Below are positions 8,491 through 16,113 of a stretch of 60,866 nucleotides of DNA, one piece after another (within the stretch, counting starts at the first letter, position 1; every line of letters starts with the position of its first letter). The stretch is taken from positions 1 to 60,866 of the forward strand of contig NZ_JBMGQR010000021.1 in assembly GCF_049059935.1 (NCBI RefSeq). The letters run 5' to 3'. Both the position numbers and the translations under genes were made by a program. A model generated the notes under the pieces. It saw nothing but the letters and a program-made list of their open reading frames with translations, was not told the DNA's origin and ran no database searches. Source of the stretch: JAURVT01 sp049059935. GTDB lineage: Bacteria; Actinomycetota; Actinomycetes; Propionibacteriales; Nocardioidaceae.

Positions 8491-8504
8491 CGAACATGTG
8501 TTCG
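8491..8504. promoter_or_regulatory. LexA (SOS) box over the dinB promoter and start
   Basis: The 14-mer CGAACATGTGTTCG is a perfect palindrome and fits the Gram-positive/actinobacterial SOS box GAAC-N4-GTTC exactly. The hexamer GAACAT (8492-8497) within it has the right spacing, 6 nt, to be the -10 of a leaderless transcript starting at GTG 8504. Bound LexA would therefore cover both the -10 and the start codon. Confidence 0.85.
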
Positions 8505-9727
8505 TGTCCACCGAGGGGACGATCCTGCACGCCGACCTCGACGCGTTCTACGCCTCGGTCGAGCAGCGCGACGACCCCTCGCTGCGGGGGCGACCGGTGG
8601 CGGTGGGCGGCGGCGTCGTCCTCGCGTGCAGCTACGAGGCCAAGGCCCGCGGCGTGCGCACCGCGATGAACGGACGCCGCGCGCTCCAGCTGTGCCCCGA
8701 GCTGGTGAGCGTGCCGCCGCGCATGTCGGCGTACTCCGAGGCGAGCCGGCGGGTTTTCGACGTCTTCCACGACACCACGCCGCTCGTCGAGGGCATCTCG
8801 GTCGACGAGGCGTTCCTCGACGTCGGCGGCCTGCGGCGCATCCGCGGCGCCCCGTCCACGATCGCCGCCCGGCTGCGCGTCGACGTGCTCGAACGGGTGG
8901 GGCTGCGGATCACCGTGGGGGTCGCGCGCACCAAGTTCCTGGCCAAGGTGGCGAGCGGGGTCGCCAAGCCCGACGGCCTGCTCGTGGTGCCCACCGACGC
9001 CGAGCTCGCGTTCCTGCACCCGCTGCCGGTCGAGCGGCTGTGGGGCGTCGGGCCCGTCACCGCCGAGAAGCTGCACGAGCGTCGCGTCCGCACCGTCGGC
9101 CAGGTCGCCGAGATGGGGGAGCGGGCGCTGGTCTCGCTGCTCGGCCAGGCGTCCGGGCGCCACCTGCACGCGATCTCGCAGGGCCTCGACACCCGTCCGG
9201 TGCAGACGGGCAGGCGGCGCGGGTCGGTCGGCGCGCAGCACGCGCTCGGACGTGGCCCGCACACCGCCGACGACGTCGACGCCGCCCTGGCCCGCCTCGT
9301 CGACCGCGTCTGCAGCCGCATGCGAGCGGCCGACCGGCGCGGTCGCACCGTCACCCTGCGGCTCCGGTTCGGCGACTACACGCGCGCCACCCGCTCGCAC
9401 ACCCTGCCCGGCCCCACCTCGCAGACGCGCGAGGTGCTCGACACCGCCCGCGCGCTGCTGCGCGCCGCCACCCCGGCGATCATGGACGACGGCATCACGC
9501 TCGTCGGCGTCGCCGTCGGCAACCTCGACGACGGCCCGGCCCAGCCGCAGCTGCCCTTCGACGGCAGCGACGGCACCGAGCTCGACACCGCCGTCGACGC
9601 GATCCGCGACCGCTTCGGCACCTCGGCCCTCACCCGTGCCGTGCAGCTCGGCCGCGACCAGGGGACGTCGGTCCCGGTGCTCCCCGATTCCCACGATCAG
9701 GACATCACGGACGTCGACGACGACTGA
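8504..9727 (+). CDS. dinB: DNA polymerase IV (Y-family translesion polymerase)
   Basis: 407 residues from GTG 8504. Palm motifs are intact: HADLDAFYASVEQ with metal-binding Asp11, and SVDEAFLDV with Asp101-Glu102. A little-finger domain follows. The C-terminus has a beta-clamp-like QLPF (within PAQPQLPFDG) and then an acidic tail. The enzyme copies past damaged bases after DNA damage. The start was set by the LexA box, because the GTG is its last base and fits a leaderless promoter; an in-frame GTG at 8498 is inside the box. It is a single-gene unit. Confidence 0.92.
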   Translation: MSTEGTILHADLDAFYASVEQRDDPSLRGRPVAVGGGVVLACSYEAKARGVRTAMNGRRALQLCPELVSVPPRMSAYSEASRRVFDVFHDTTPLVEGISVDEAFLDVGGLRRIRGAPSTIAARLRVDVLERVGLRITVGVARTKFLAKVASGVAKPDGLLVVPTDAELAFLHPLPVERLWGVGPVTAEKLHERRVRTVGQVAEMGERALVSLLGQASGRHLHAISQGLDTRPVQTGRRRGSVGAQHALGRGPHTADDVDAALARLVDRVCSRMRAADRRGRTVTLRLRFGDYTRATRSHTLPGPTSQTREVLDTARALLRAATPAIMDDGITLVGVAVGNLDDGPAQPQLPFDGSDGTELDTAVDAIRDRFGTSALTRAVQLGRDQGTSVPVLPDSHDQDITDVDDD

Positions 9728-9795
9728 CCGCCGACCTCGCCACCCCCGAAGCCCCCGATTTCCAGACGCGCACGGCTGCGGCCGATAACCTGGCG

Positions 9796-9809
9796 GTCCC
9801 ACCTGGGAC
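9796..9809. other. short palindrome in the dinB-small ORF gap
   Basis: GTCCCA (9796-9801) and TGGGAC (9804-9809) form a 6-bp stem with a 2-nt loop, just after a possible -10 (TAACCT). It could be a weak terminator for dinB or an operator for the small gene at 9851; I cannot tell which. Confidence 0.3.
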
Positions 9810-9850
9810 TCGGGGCGCCAGGCCCGTCACGCGCGCGAAGGATCGAGGCG

Positions 9851-9991
9851 ATGTTCGAACCACTCGACGACCGCCTGCGCGACCAGGACGCCCTCGACGA
9901 GATCGAGATGACCAGCAACCTGATGATCGCGGCGTCGGAGTCCCAGGACCTCACCCAGGACGAGATCGACCAGATCCTCGGCCTCGGCTGA
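9851..9991 (+). CDS. 46-residue acidic small protein
   Basis: ATG 9851 has AAGGA about 9 nt upstream and opens a 46-codon frame beginning MFEPLDDRLRDQDALDEIEM and ending in SQDLTQDEIDQILGLG. It is strongly acidic, has no Cys, and is probably two helices; the tail LTQDEIDQILGL resembles the amphipathic end helix of small actinobacterial regulators. Codon third positions are GC-rich like its neighbours, which supports a real gene. Function unknown. It precedes the DUF47-pit operon by about 140 nt. Confidence 0.65.
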   Translation: MFEPLDDRLRDQDALDEIEMTSNLMIAASESQDLTQDEIDQILGLG

Positions 9992-10132
9992 TCCGCCGCG
10001 CGCGGACGTCGGCCCGCCGCGTGGACGACGCGCGAACGGCAGGTGAACGCCGCGCGACCGCCCGCGCGTCCGCGGCGCCCGGGACCCCCTAGCATGGGCG
10101 AGGCCCATCCACCGTCGATGAGGAGAGTCGCC

Positions 10133-10750
10133 GTGCGATTCAGTCTCCGGCCCACCGAGACGACGTTCTACGACCTGTTCGCCGAGTCCGCCGCGCACCT
10201 CGTCGAGGGCGCCGCGCTGCTCGCGTCGATGCTCGACTCGTCGGCCGACCGTCCGAGCATCGCCGAGCGCATGCGCGAGGCCGAGCACGAGGCGGACGAG
10301 ACCACCCACGCCATCGTGCGTCGGGTGAACTCCACGTTCGTGACCCCGTTCGACCGCGAGGACATCTACCGTCTCGCGAGCAACCTCGACGACGTCATGG
10401 ACTTCATGGAGGAGACCGTCGACCTGATCGGGCTGTACGAGATCGGCGACCTCCCCACCGAGTTCGCCTCCCAGGTCGAGGTGCTCCAGCGGGCCTGCGA
10501 GGTCACCGCCGACGCGATGCCCCGGCTGCGCACCATGAAGGACCTCGAGGAGTACTGGATCGAGATCAACCGCCTGGAGAACCAGGGCGACCGCAGCTAC
10601 CGCCGCATCGTCGCCTCGTTGTTCAGCGGCAAGTACAAGACGCTCGAGGTGATGAAGCTCAAGGACGTCGTCGACTCCCTCGAGCACGCCATCGACGCGC
10701 TGGAGTCGGTGGCCAACACGGTCGAGCAGATCGCCGTCAAGGAGTCCTAG
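10133..10750 (+). CDS. DUF47 (PhoU-like) Pit accessory protein
   Basis: 205 residues from GTG 10133, with GAGGAG at the right distance. All-helical, with the DUF47 features: an N-terminal LRPTETTFYDLFAESAAHL, the EAEHEADETTH metal-binding-like helix, and DDVMDFMEETVDLIGLY. DUF47 proteins are PhoU relatives encoded beside Pit transporters and are thought to regulate phosphate uptake. A TAGCAT hexamer (10090-10095) could be the -10. The next gene starts 1 nt after its stop. Confidence 0.85.
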   Translation: MRFSLRPTETTFYDLFAESAAHLVEGAALLASMLDSSADRPSIAERMREAEHEADETTHAIVRRVNSTFVTPFDREDIYRLASNLDDVMDFMEETVDLIGLYEIGDLPTEFASQVEVLQRACEVTADAMPRLRTMKDLEEYWIEINRLENQGDRSYRRIVASLFSGKYKTLEVMKLKDVVDSLEHAIDALESVANTVEQIAVKES

Positions 10751-10751
10751 G

Positions 10752-11762
10752 GTGGATCTCGCCCTCGTGATGGTCGTCGCCGTCGTCCTCGTGGCGCTGG
10801 TCTTCGACTACACCAACGGCTTCCACGACGCCGCCAACGCGATCGCCACCTCGATCTCGACGCGCGCGCTCACCCCGCGCGTCGCGCTCGCGATGGCCGC
10901 GGTGATGAACTTCCTCGGTGCGTTCCTCGGCACCGAGGTGGCCGACACGATCGGCTCGATCATCGCCGGCGGCGTCGAGGGGGAGGGGCTGCACGGTCTG
11001 ACGGTCGTGCTGGGCGCGCTCATCGGCGCCATCACCTGGAACCTCATCACCTGGTACTTCGGGCTGCCGTCCTCGTCGTCGCACGCCCTGATCGGCGGGC
11101 TCGTCGGCGCCGGCCTGGCGTCGGCCAGCGGCGTCAAGTGGGACGCGGTGGTCGACAAGGTGCTGATCCCGATGGTGGTGTCCCCGGTGATCGGGTTCGC
11201 CGGGGCGTTCGCGCTGATGACCGCGATCATGTGGACCTTCCGCAAGGCCAACCCCGGCCGGGTCAACCGCAACTTCAAGATGGCCCAGACCGTCTCGGCT
11301 GCCGCGATGGCGCTCGGTCACGGCCTGCAGGACGCCCAGAAGACGATGGGCGTGATCTTCCTCGCGCTGCTGGCCGGCGGCTACTACTCCGCCGACGACG
11401 GCATCCCGTTCTGGGTCAAGGTCTCGGCCGCCACGGCCATCTCGCTCGGCACCTACTCCGGCGGCTGGCGCATCATGCGCACCCTCGGCCGCCGCATCAT
11501 CGACCTCGACCCGCCGCGCGGGTTCGCGTCCGAGACGGTCGCGGCGACCGTCCTGTACGTGATGGCCCTCGGCCTCGGTGCCCCCGTGTCGACCACCCAC
11601 ACCATCACCTCGTCGGTGATGGGCGCCGGCGCCACCAAGCGCTTCAGCGCCGTCCGCTGGGGCGTCGCCCGCGGCATCGTCGTCGCCTGGATCGTCACCA
11701 TGCCCGCCGCGGCACTGGTGGCCGCCGCCACCTACGGCATCGGCCAGACCTTCCTCCCGTGA
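10752..11762 (+). CDS. Pit-family inorganic phosphate transporter
   Basis: 336 residues, about ten TM helices. Both inverted Pit repeats are visible: DYTNGFHDAANAIATSISTR near the start and MALGHGLQDAQKTMGVIFLA in the second half. SSSHALIGGLVGA and GAPVSTTHTITSSVMGAG are the two pore-lining loops. It should import metal-phosphate with protons at low affinity, complementing the high-affinity Pst system encoded on the other strand. GTG start 1 nt after DUF47, so translation is likely coupled. Confidence 0.92.
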   Translation: MDLALVMVVAVVLVALVFDYTNGFHDAANAIATSISTRALTPRVALAMAAVMNFLGAFLGTEVADTIGSIIAGGVEGEGLHGLTVVLGALIGAITWNLITWYFGLPSSSSHALIGGLVGAGLASASGVKWDAVVDKVLIPMVVSPVIGFAGAFALMTAIMWTFRKANPGRVNRNFKMAQTVSAAAMALGHGLQDAQKTMGVIFLALLAGGYYSADDGIPFWVKVSAATAISLGTYSGGWRIMRTLGRRIIDLDPPRGFASETVAATVLYVMALGLGAPVSTTHTITSSVMGAGATKRFSAVRWGVARGIVVAWIVTMPAAALVAAATYGIGQTFLP

Positions 11763-11769
11763 CGCACGT

Positions 11770-11861
11770 CGGGCCAATCACCACGTGAACGTGGTGATTG
11801 GCCCGAAGCATGGGAGATCTACCGTGCATCGACCCAGCTACCACGTGAACGTGGTGTTTGG
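11770..11861. terminator. tandem hairpins between convergent pit and pstB
   Basis: Hairpin 1 is a perfect 16-bp stem (11770-11785 with 11790-11805, loop TGAA). Hairpin 2 (11834-11861) has the same core CCACG-TGAA-CGTGG and weaker outer pairs. The 16-nt core recurs at 11781 and 11841, so the centres are exactly 60 nt apart. They lie in the 117-nt gap between two converging operons. Confidence 0.8.
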
Positions 11862-11879
11862 ACGACGCCCGACGAGGGC

Positions 11880-12659
11880 TCAGCCGAAGCGCCCCTGGAT
11901 GTAGGCCTCGGTGGCCTCCTCGTCGGGGTTGGAGAAGATCTTGGTCGTCTGGCCGACCTCGACGAGGCGGCCGGGCTTGCCGACGCCCGACAGGTTGAAG
12001 AAGGCCGTCTCCTCGGACACGCGAGCGGCCTGCTGCATGTTGTGGGTGACGATGACGATCGTGTACTGCTCCTTGAGCTCGTGGATCAGGTCCTCGATCG
12101 CGCTCGTGGAGATGGGGTCCAGGGCCGAGCAGGGCTCGTCCATGAGCAGCACCTGCGGCTCGACGGCGACCGCGCGGGCGATGCACAGACGCTGCTGCTG
12201 GCCGCCCGACAGGCTCGAGCCGGGCTTGCCGAGACGGTCCTTGACCTCGACCCACAGGTTGGACGAGCGCAGCGACCGCTCGACGATGACGTCGGCGTCG
12301 GCCTTCTTCATCCGCTTGCTGTTCAGGCGGCTGCCGGCGAGGACGTTGTCGTAGATCGACATCGTCGGGAACGGGTTGGGCCGCTGGAAGACCATGCCGA
12401 TCTGGCGGCGGACGGCGACGGGGTCGATGTCGGCGCCGTACAGGTCCTGGCCGTCGATGAGGACCTTGCCCTCGACGCGCGCGCCGGGGATGACCTCGTG
12501 CATGCGGTTCAGCGACCGCAGGAAGGTGGACTTGCCGCAGCCGGACGGACCGATGAACGCAGTCACCGAGCGCGCCCGGATCGGGATGGTCACTCCCTCG
12601 ACGGCGAGGAAGTCGCCGTAGTAGATGTCGAGGTCGGAGACGTCGATGCTCTTGGCCAT
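11880..12659 (-). CDS. pstB: phosphate ABC transporter ATP-binding protein
   Basis: 259 residues from ATG 12659. Walker A GPSGCGKST, Q-loop MVFQRPNPFP, signature LSGGQQQRLCIARA, Walker B VLLMDEPCSALDP and the switch His in VTHNMQQA are all present. It drives high-affinity phosphate import as the last gene of pstSCAB, 32 nt after pstA. It lacks nothing expected of PstB. Expression should follow the PHO box upstream of pstS. Confidence 0.96.
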   Translation of the reverse strand: MAKSIDVSDLDIYYGDFLAVEGVTIPIRARSVTAFIGPSGCGKSTFLRSLNRMHEVIPGARVEGKVLIDGQDLYGADIDPVAVRRQIGMVFQRPNPFPTMSIYDNVLAGSRLNSKRMKKADADVIVERSLRSSNLWVEVKDRLGKPGSSLSGGQQQRLCIARAVAVEPQVLLMDEPCSALDPISTSAIEDLIHELKEQYTIVIVTHNMQQAARVSEETAFFNLSGVGKPGRLVEVGQTTKIFSNPDEEATEAYIQGRFG

Positions 12660-12691
12660 GAGTTGATTCTTCCCTCTCGAGGTGCCGTTGA

Positions 12692-13774
12692 CTACCGCTC
12701 GCCCTTGGGCGAGAAGACGTACGACACCAGGCGTGCCACCAGGTTGAGCAGCATCACGATGATCATCAGGACGAGGGCCGCTCCCCAGGCCCGCTCGATG
12801 CTGGGCGCCGGCGGGAAGCCGGGGCTCTGGATCGAGTTGAACGCGAAGACCGGCAGCGTCGCCATCCGGCCGTCGAAGATGTTGAAGTTGACCGAGTCGC
12901 TCACACCGACGGTGATGAGCAGCGGCGCGGTCTCGCCGATGACGCGCGCGACGGCGAGCGTCACGCCCGTCACGATGCCCGCCAGGGACGTCGGGAGGAC
13001 GACCTTGACGATGGTGCGCCACTTGGGCACACCGAGAGCGTACGAGGCCTCGCGCAGCTCGTTGGGGACGAGCTTGAGCATCTCCTCGACCGAGCGGACG
13101 ACCACGGGGATCATCAGCACGGCCAGCGCCACGGCGCCCGCGAAGCCCATCCGGACGCCCGGTCCGAAGAAGACCACGAACAGGGCGTAGGCGAACAGGC
13201 CGGCGACGATGGACGGGATGCCCGTCATGACGTCGACGAGGAACCGGATCCAGCCCGAGAGGCGGTTGTTCGCGCCGTACTCCACCAGGTAGATCGCGGT
13301 GAAGATGCCGATGGGCACGGACATGACCGTGGTGGCCAGCGTGATCAGGACGGTGCCCCAGATCGCGTGGTAGATGCCACCGCCCTCGCCGACCACGTTG
13401 CGCATCGAGAAGGTGAAGAAGTCGACGCCCATCACCGCGGCGCCCTTGCTGATCACCGTGTACATGATCTGCACGAGGGGCACCATCGCGAGGGCGAAGG
13501 CGCTCGTCACCATCACGGTGACGATGCGGTCGGTGGCGCGGCGGCCGCCCTCGACCGAGATCGACCAGATCGAGACGACGACGATCAGGGCCAGCCAGGC
13601 CAGCACGATGGCCGGCACCCAGCTGAAGCCGAGGGTCTTGAGCCCGATGCCGAGGAGCACGGCGGCCGCGGTGAGGCCCCAGCCGGCCTGGCGGGGCAGG
13701 CTCGGCTGCTTGAGGGACGGTCCGTCCCCGAGACCAGCGGGGCCCGTGGGACGGGCGGTGGTGTCGAGTGCCAT
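12692..13774 (-). CDS. pstA: phosphate ABC transporter permease PstA
   Basis: 360 residues. A cytoplasmic N-terminal extension of about 30 residues precedes two helices, then the permease domain with the EAA-like loop ELREASYALGVPKWRTIVKVV. This is longer than enteric PstA because of the N-terminal segment and the first extra helices. It forms the channel with PstC. The ATG is separated from the pstC stop by 1 nt. Confidence 0.95.
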   Translation of the reverse strand: MALDTTARPTGPAGLGDGPSLKQPSLPRQAGWGLTAAAVLLGIGLKTLGFSWVPAIVLAWLALIVVVSIWSISVEGGRRATDRIVTVMVTSAFALAMVPLVQIMYTVISKGAAVMGVDFFTFSMRNVVGEGGGIYHAIWGTVLITLATTVMSVPIGIFTAIYLVEYGANNRLSGWIRFLVDVMTGIPSIVAGLFAYALFVVFFGPGVRMGFAGAVALAVLMIPVVVRSVEEMLKLVPNELREASYALGVPKWRTIVKVVLPTSLAGIVTGVTLAVARVIGETAPLLITVGVSDSVNFNIFDGRMATLPVFAFNSIQSPGFPPAPSIERAWGAALVLMIIVMLLNLVARLVSYVFSPKGER

Positions 13775-13775
13775 G

Positions 13776-14708
13776 TCAGTTCGCTCCGGAGAATTCGCTG
13801 CGACGGTTGACGACCCAGCGCGCGGCGAAGTTGACCGCGAACGTGATGATGAAGAGCACCAGGCCGCTGGCGATCAGGGCGTTGATGGTCAGGCCGCTCG
13901 ACTCCTTGAACTGCAGGGCGATGTTGGCCGGGATCGTGCTCGGGTTGGTCGAGCTGATCAGGTTGAGCGTGACGACGCCGCTGGCCGAGAGCACCAGGGC
14001 GACGGCCATGGTCTCGCCGAGCGCGCGGCCGAGGCCGAGCATGGCGCCACCGACGATGCCCGAGCGGGCGTAGGGGAAGACCGTCATGCGGATCATCTCC
14101 CAGCGCGTGGCGCCGAGGGCGAGCGCGGCCTCCTGGTGCAGGCGGGGCGTCTGCAGGAAGATCTCGCGGGTGATGGCGGTGATGATCGGCAGGATCATCA
14201 CCGCGAGCACCACGCCCGCGGTGAAGAAGGTGCGGCCGGTGGCCGAGAACGGGCCGGCGAAGAACGGCAGGAAGCCGAGGTTCTCGTCCAGCCACTGGTA
14301 GGCCGGGACGAGCTGCCCGGCGAGGACCTGGGCGCCCCAGAGGCCGTAGACCACCGAGGGCACCGCGGCCAGCAGGTCGATCAGGTAGCCGAGCAGCTGG
14401 GCGATGCGGCGCGGCGCGTAGTGGCTGATGAACAGCGCCACGGCGATCGCGAGGGGCAGGGCGATGACGAGGGCCAGGATGGCCGCGTAGAGCGTGCCGT
14501 AGACCAGGGGAGCGACGAAGCGGATGAACGTCGTGCCGCTCTTGACCTCGTCGGGGGAGGCCGTCATGCCGGGGATGCCCTCGACGGTGAGGAACACCGC
14601 GACCCCGGCGAGGATCACCAGGATCGCGATGCCGGCGCCGGTCGAGATGCCGGCGAAGATACGGTCACCGCGGCGGACGACGGGGCGCTCGCTCTTGGTC
14701 TGGGACAC
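13776..14708 (-). CDS. pstC: phosphate ABC transporter permease PstC
   Basis: 310 residues, six or so TM helices. The cytoplasmic coupling loop HQEAALALGATRWEMIRMTV is the permease EAA motif. The GTG start at 14708 has AGGAG about 10 nt upstream. It partners PstA and is separated from pstS by an 87-nt gap that carries a strong stem-loop. Confidence 0.95.
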   Translation of the reverse strand: MSQTKSERPVVRRGDRIFAGISTGAGIAILVILAGVAVFLTVEGIPGMTASPDEVKSGTTFIRFVAPLVYGTLYAAILALVIALPLAIAVALFISHYAPRRIAQLLGYLIDLLAAVPSVVYGLWGAQVLAGQLVPAYQWLDENLGFLPFFAGPFSATGRTFFTAGVVLAVMILPIITAITREIFLQTPRLHQEAALALGATRWEMIRMTVFPYARSGIVGGAMLGLGRALGETMAVALVLSASGVVTLNLISSTNPSTIPANIALQFKESSGLTINALIASGLVLFIITFAVNFAARWVVNRRSEFSGAN

Positions 14709-14750
14709 GGGGGTAGCTCCTGGAGCCTGGACGGGACGGGGACCGACCGC

Positions 14751-14789
14751 GGCAGGCGGCGCGCGCCGCGGGGACGCGCGCCGCCTGCC
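14751..14789 (-). terminator. stem-loop between pstS and pstC
   Basis: A 15-bp perfect stem (14751-14765 with 14775-14789) with a 9-nt loop, starting 6 nt after the pstS stop on the - strand. It is inside the operon, so it probably stops part of the transcripts or protects the pstS 3' end, giving more binding protein than permease. Confidence 0.7.
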
Positions 14790-14795
14790 GGCGGA

Positions 14796-15896
14796 TCAGC
14801 TGATCTTCTCGACGATCGGGCGGATCTTGGACTCGAGGTCCTCCGAGATGGGGGCCGAGCCGGCACCCTTCGCGGCGGCCTCCTGGCCGTCGGCGCTCGA
14901 GACGTAGGTGAGGAAGCCCTTGACGAGCTCGCCCTTGGCGGCGTCCTCGTACTTCTCGCAGGCGATCATGTACGACACCAGGACGATCGGGTAGACGCCC
15001 GACTCGGTGGTGGTGCGGTTGACGGTGAACGCGATGTCGGTCGCGTCGCGACCCGAGACCTGCTCGCTCTCGTCGAGCACCGCGGCCGCGGCGTCGGCGG
15101 TGGGCTCGACGAACTCGTCGCCCACGCCGATCTTGGCGACACCGAGGTCGCCGGCCTGGCTGGCGTCGGCGTAGCCGATGGTGCCGTCGCCGCCCTGGAC
15201 GGCGGAGATGACGCCCGAGGTGCCCTCGGCGCCCTCGCCGCCCTTGATCGGCCAGGTCTGGATGGCGCCGCCGGTCCAGGTGCCGCCCGAGGTCTGGTCG
15301 AGGTAGTCGGTGAAGTTCTCGGTGGTGCCCGAGTCGTCCGAGCGGTGCACCGGCGTGATGGCGGTGCTCGGCAGGTCGGCGTCGGGGTTGTCGGCCTTGA
15401 TCTTCGCGTCGTCCCAGGTCTTGATGGTGCCCTGGAAGATGTCACCGACGACGGCCGGCGACAGGTTGAGCTCGTCGACGCCCTGCAGGTTGTAGACGAC
15501 CGCGATGGGGCTCACGTAGGTGGGCACCTCGACGATGTTGCCACCGCAGCGCTCCTTGGCGCCCGTCAGCTCCTCGTCCTCGAGGTAGGCGTCCGAGCCG
15601 GCGAAGTCGATGCCGCCGGCGATGAACTGCTCGCGGCCACCGCCCGAGCCGACCGGGTCGTAGTTGACGGTGACGTCGGGGTTGGCCGACTGGAAGCCCT
15701 GCTGCCAGGCCGACACGGCGGCCTCCTGCGAGCTGGCGCCCGCGCCGCTGAGGGTGCCGCTGAGGCTGGAGTCGCCGGAGCTGGCGCCGTCGCTGCCGGA
15801 GTCGGACTCGTTGCCGGCGCCGCAGGCGGAGAGAGCGGCGGCGAGCATGAGGGCGGCGCCGGCGGGAGCGACGACGCGCTTGATGGTGCGGTTCAC
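14796..15896 (-). CDS. pstS: phosphate-binding lipoprotein PstS
   Basis: 366 residues from GTG 15896, chosen because AAGGGG lies 7 nt upstream and a lipoprotein signal follows at once (MLAAALSACGAG, lipidated Cys at residue 25). Phosphate-contacting loops are visible: GSGGGREQFIAGGIDFAGSD, then HRSDDSGTTENFTDYL. A Ser/Asp-rich linker after the Cys tethers it to the membrane. It captures phosphate outside the cell for PstCAB. The PHO box and -10 lie at 16033-15979. Confidence 0.95.
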   Translation of the reverse strand: MNRTIKRVVAPAGAALMLAAALSACGAGNESDSGSDGASSGDSSLSGTLSGAGASSQEAAVSAWQQGFQSANPDVTVNYDPVGSGGGREQFIAGGIDFAGSDAYLEDEELTGAKERCGGNIVEVPTYVSPIAVVYNLQGVDELNLSPAVVGDIFQGTIKTWDDAKIKADNPDADLPSTAITPVHRSDDSGTTENFTDYLDQTSGGTWTGGAIQTWPIKGGEGAEGTSGVISAVQGGDGTIGYADASQAGDLGVAKIGVGDEFVEPTADAAAAVLDESEQVSGRDATDIAFTVNRTTTESGVYPIVLVSYMIACEKYEDAAKGELVKGFLTYVSSADGQEAAAKGAGSAPISEDLESKIRPIVEKIS

Positions 15897-15978
15897 GAAG
15901 GTCCCCTTACAAGGATCAAGTGGTGTGTGGTGCCAAGGCTGTGGGTGTGCGAGGCGCAGACGTTCACGCTCGACTCGG

Positions 15979-16033
15979 ACGCTAGGGATCGCAGGTGACT
16001 CGACCCTCCGCGCAGGGTGAACGCAGGGTGAAC
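15979..16033 (-). promoter_or_regulatory. pstS promoter with PHO box
   Basis: On the - strand, two identical 11-nt units GTTCACCCTGC run from 16033 to 16012. A weak unit (16011-16001) and a partial one, AGTCACCTGCG (16000-15990), follow. The -10 TAGCGT (15984-15979) starts 9 nt after the last 7-mer. GTTCACC repeats every 11 nt are the known actinobacterial PhoP site. The predicted 5' leader is about 75 nt. Confidence 0.85.
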
Positions 16034-16089
16034 CCTCCGTGCCCAGATCCTCACCATCGGACGAGCCGGAGAGGTACGTCACATGAACG

Positions 16090-16107
16090 ACCCCGGGATA
16101 CCGGGGT
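16090..16107. terminator. hairpin downstream of mutT1
   Basis: ACCCCGG (16090-16096) pairs with CCGGGGT (16101-16107), loop GATA. It follows the mutT1 stop by 6 nt on the - strand and would keep mutT1 transcription out of the pstS promoter. Confidence 0.65.
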
Positions 16108-16113
16108 GCATCC

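Noticed and set aside
10035..10050. GTTCACC-like unit upstream of DUF47-pit
   Set aside because: Only one good 7-mer is present, the partner (GTTCGCG) is poor, and it is oriented away from the genes. Not enough for a PHO box.
10094..10132. Earlier in-frame ATGs (10094, 10118) for the DUF47 gene
   Set aside because: ATG 10094 overlaps the likely -10, and ATG 10118 overlaps the SD that serves GTG 10133; the family N-terminus begins at the GTG.
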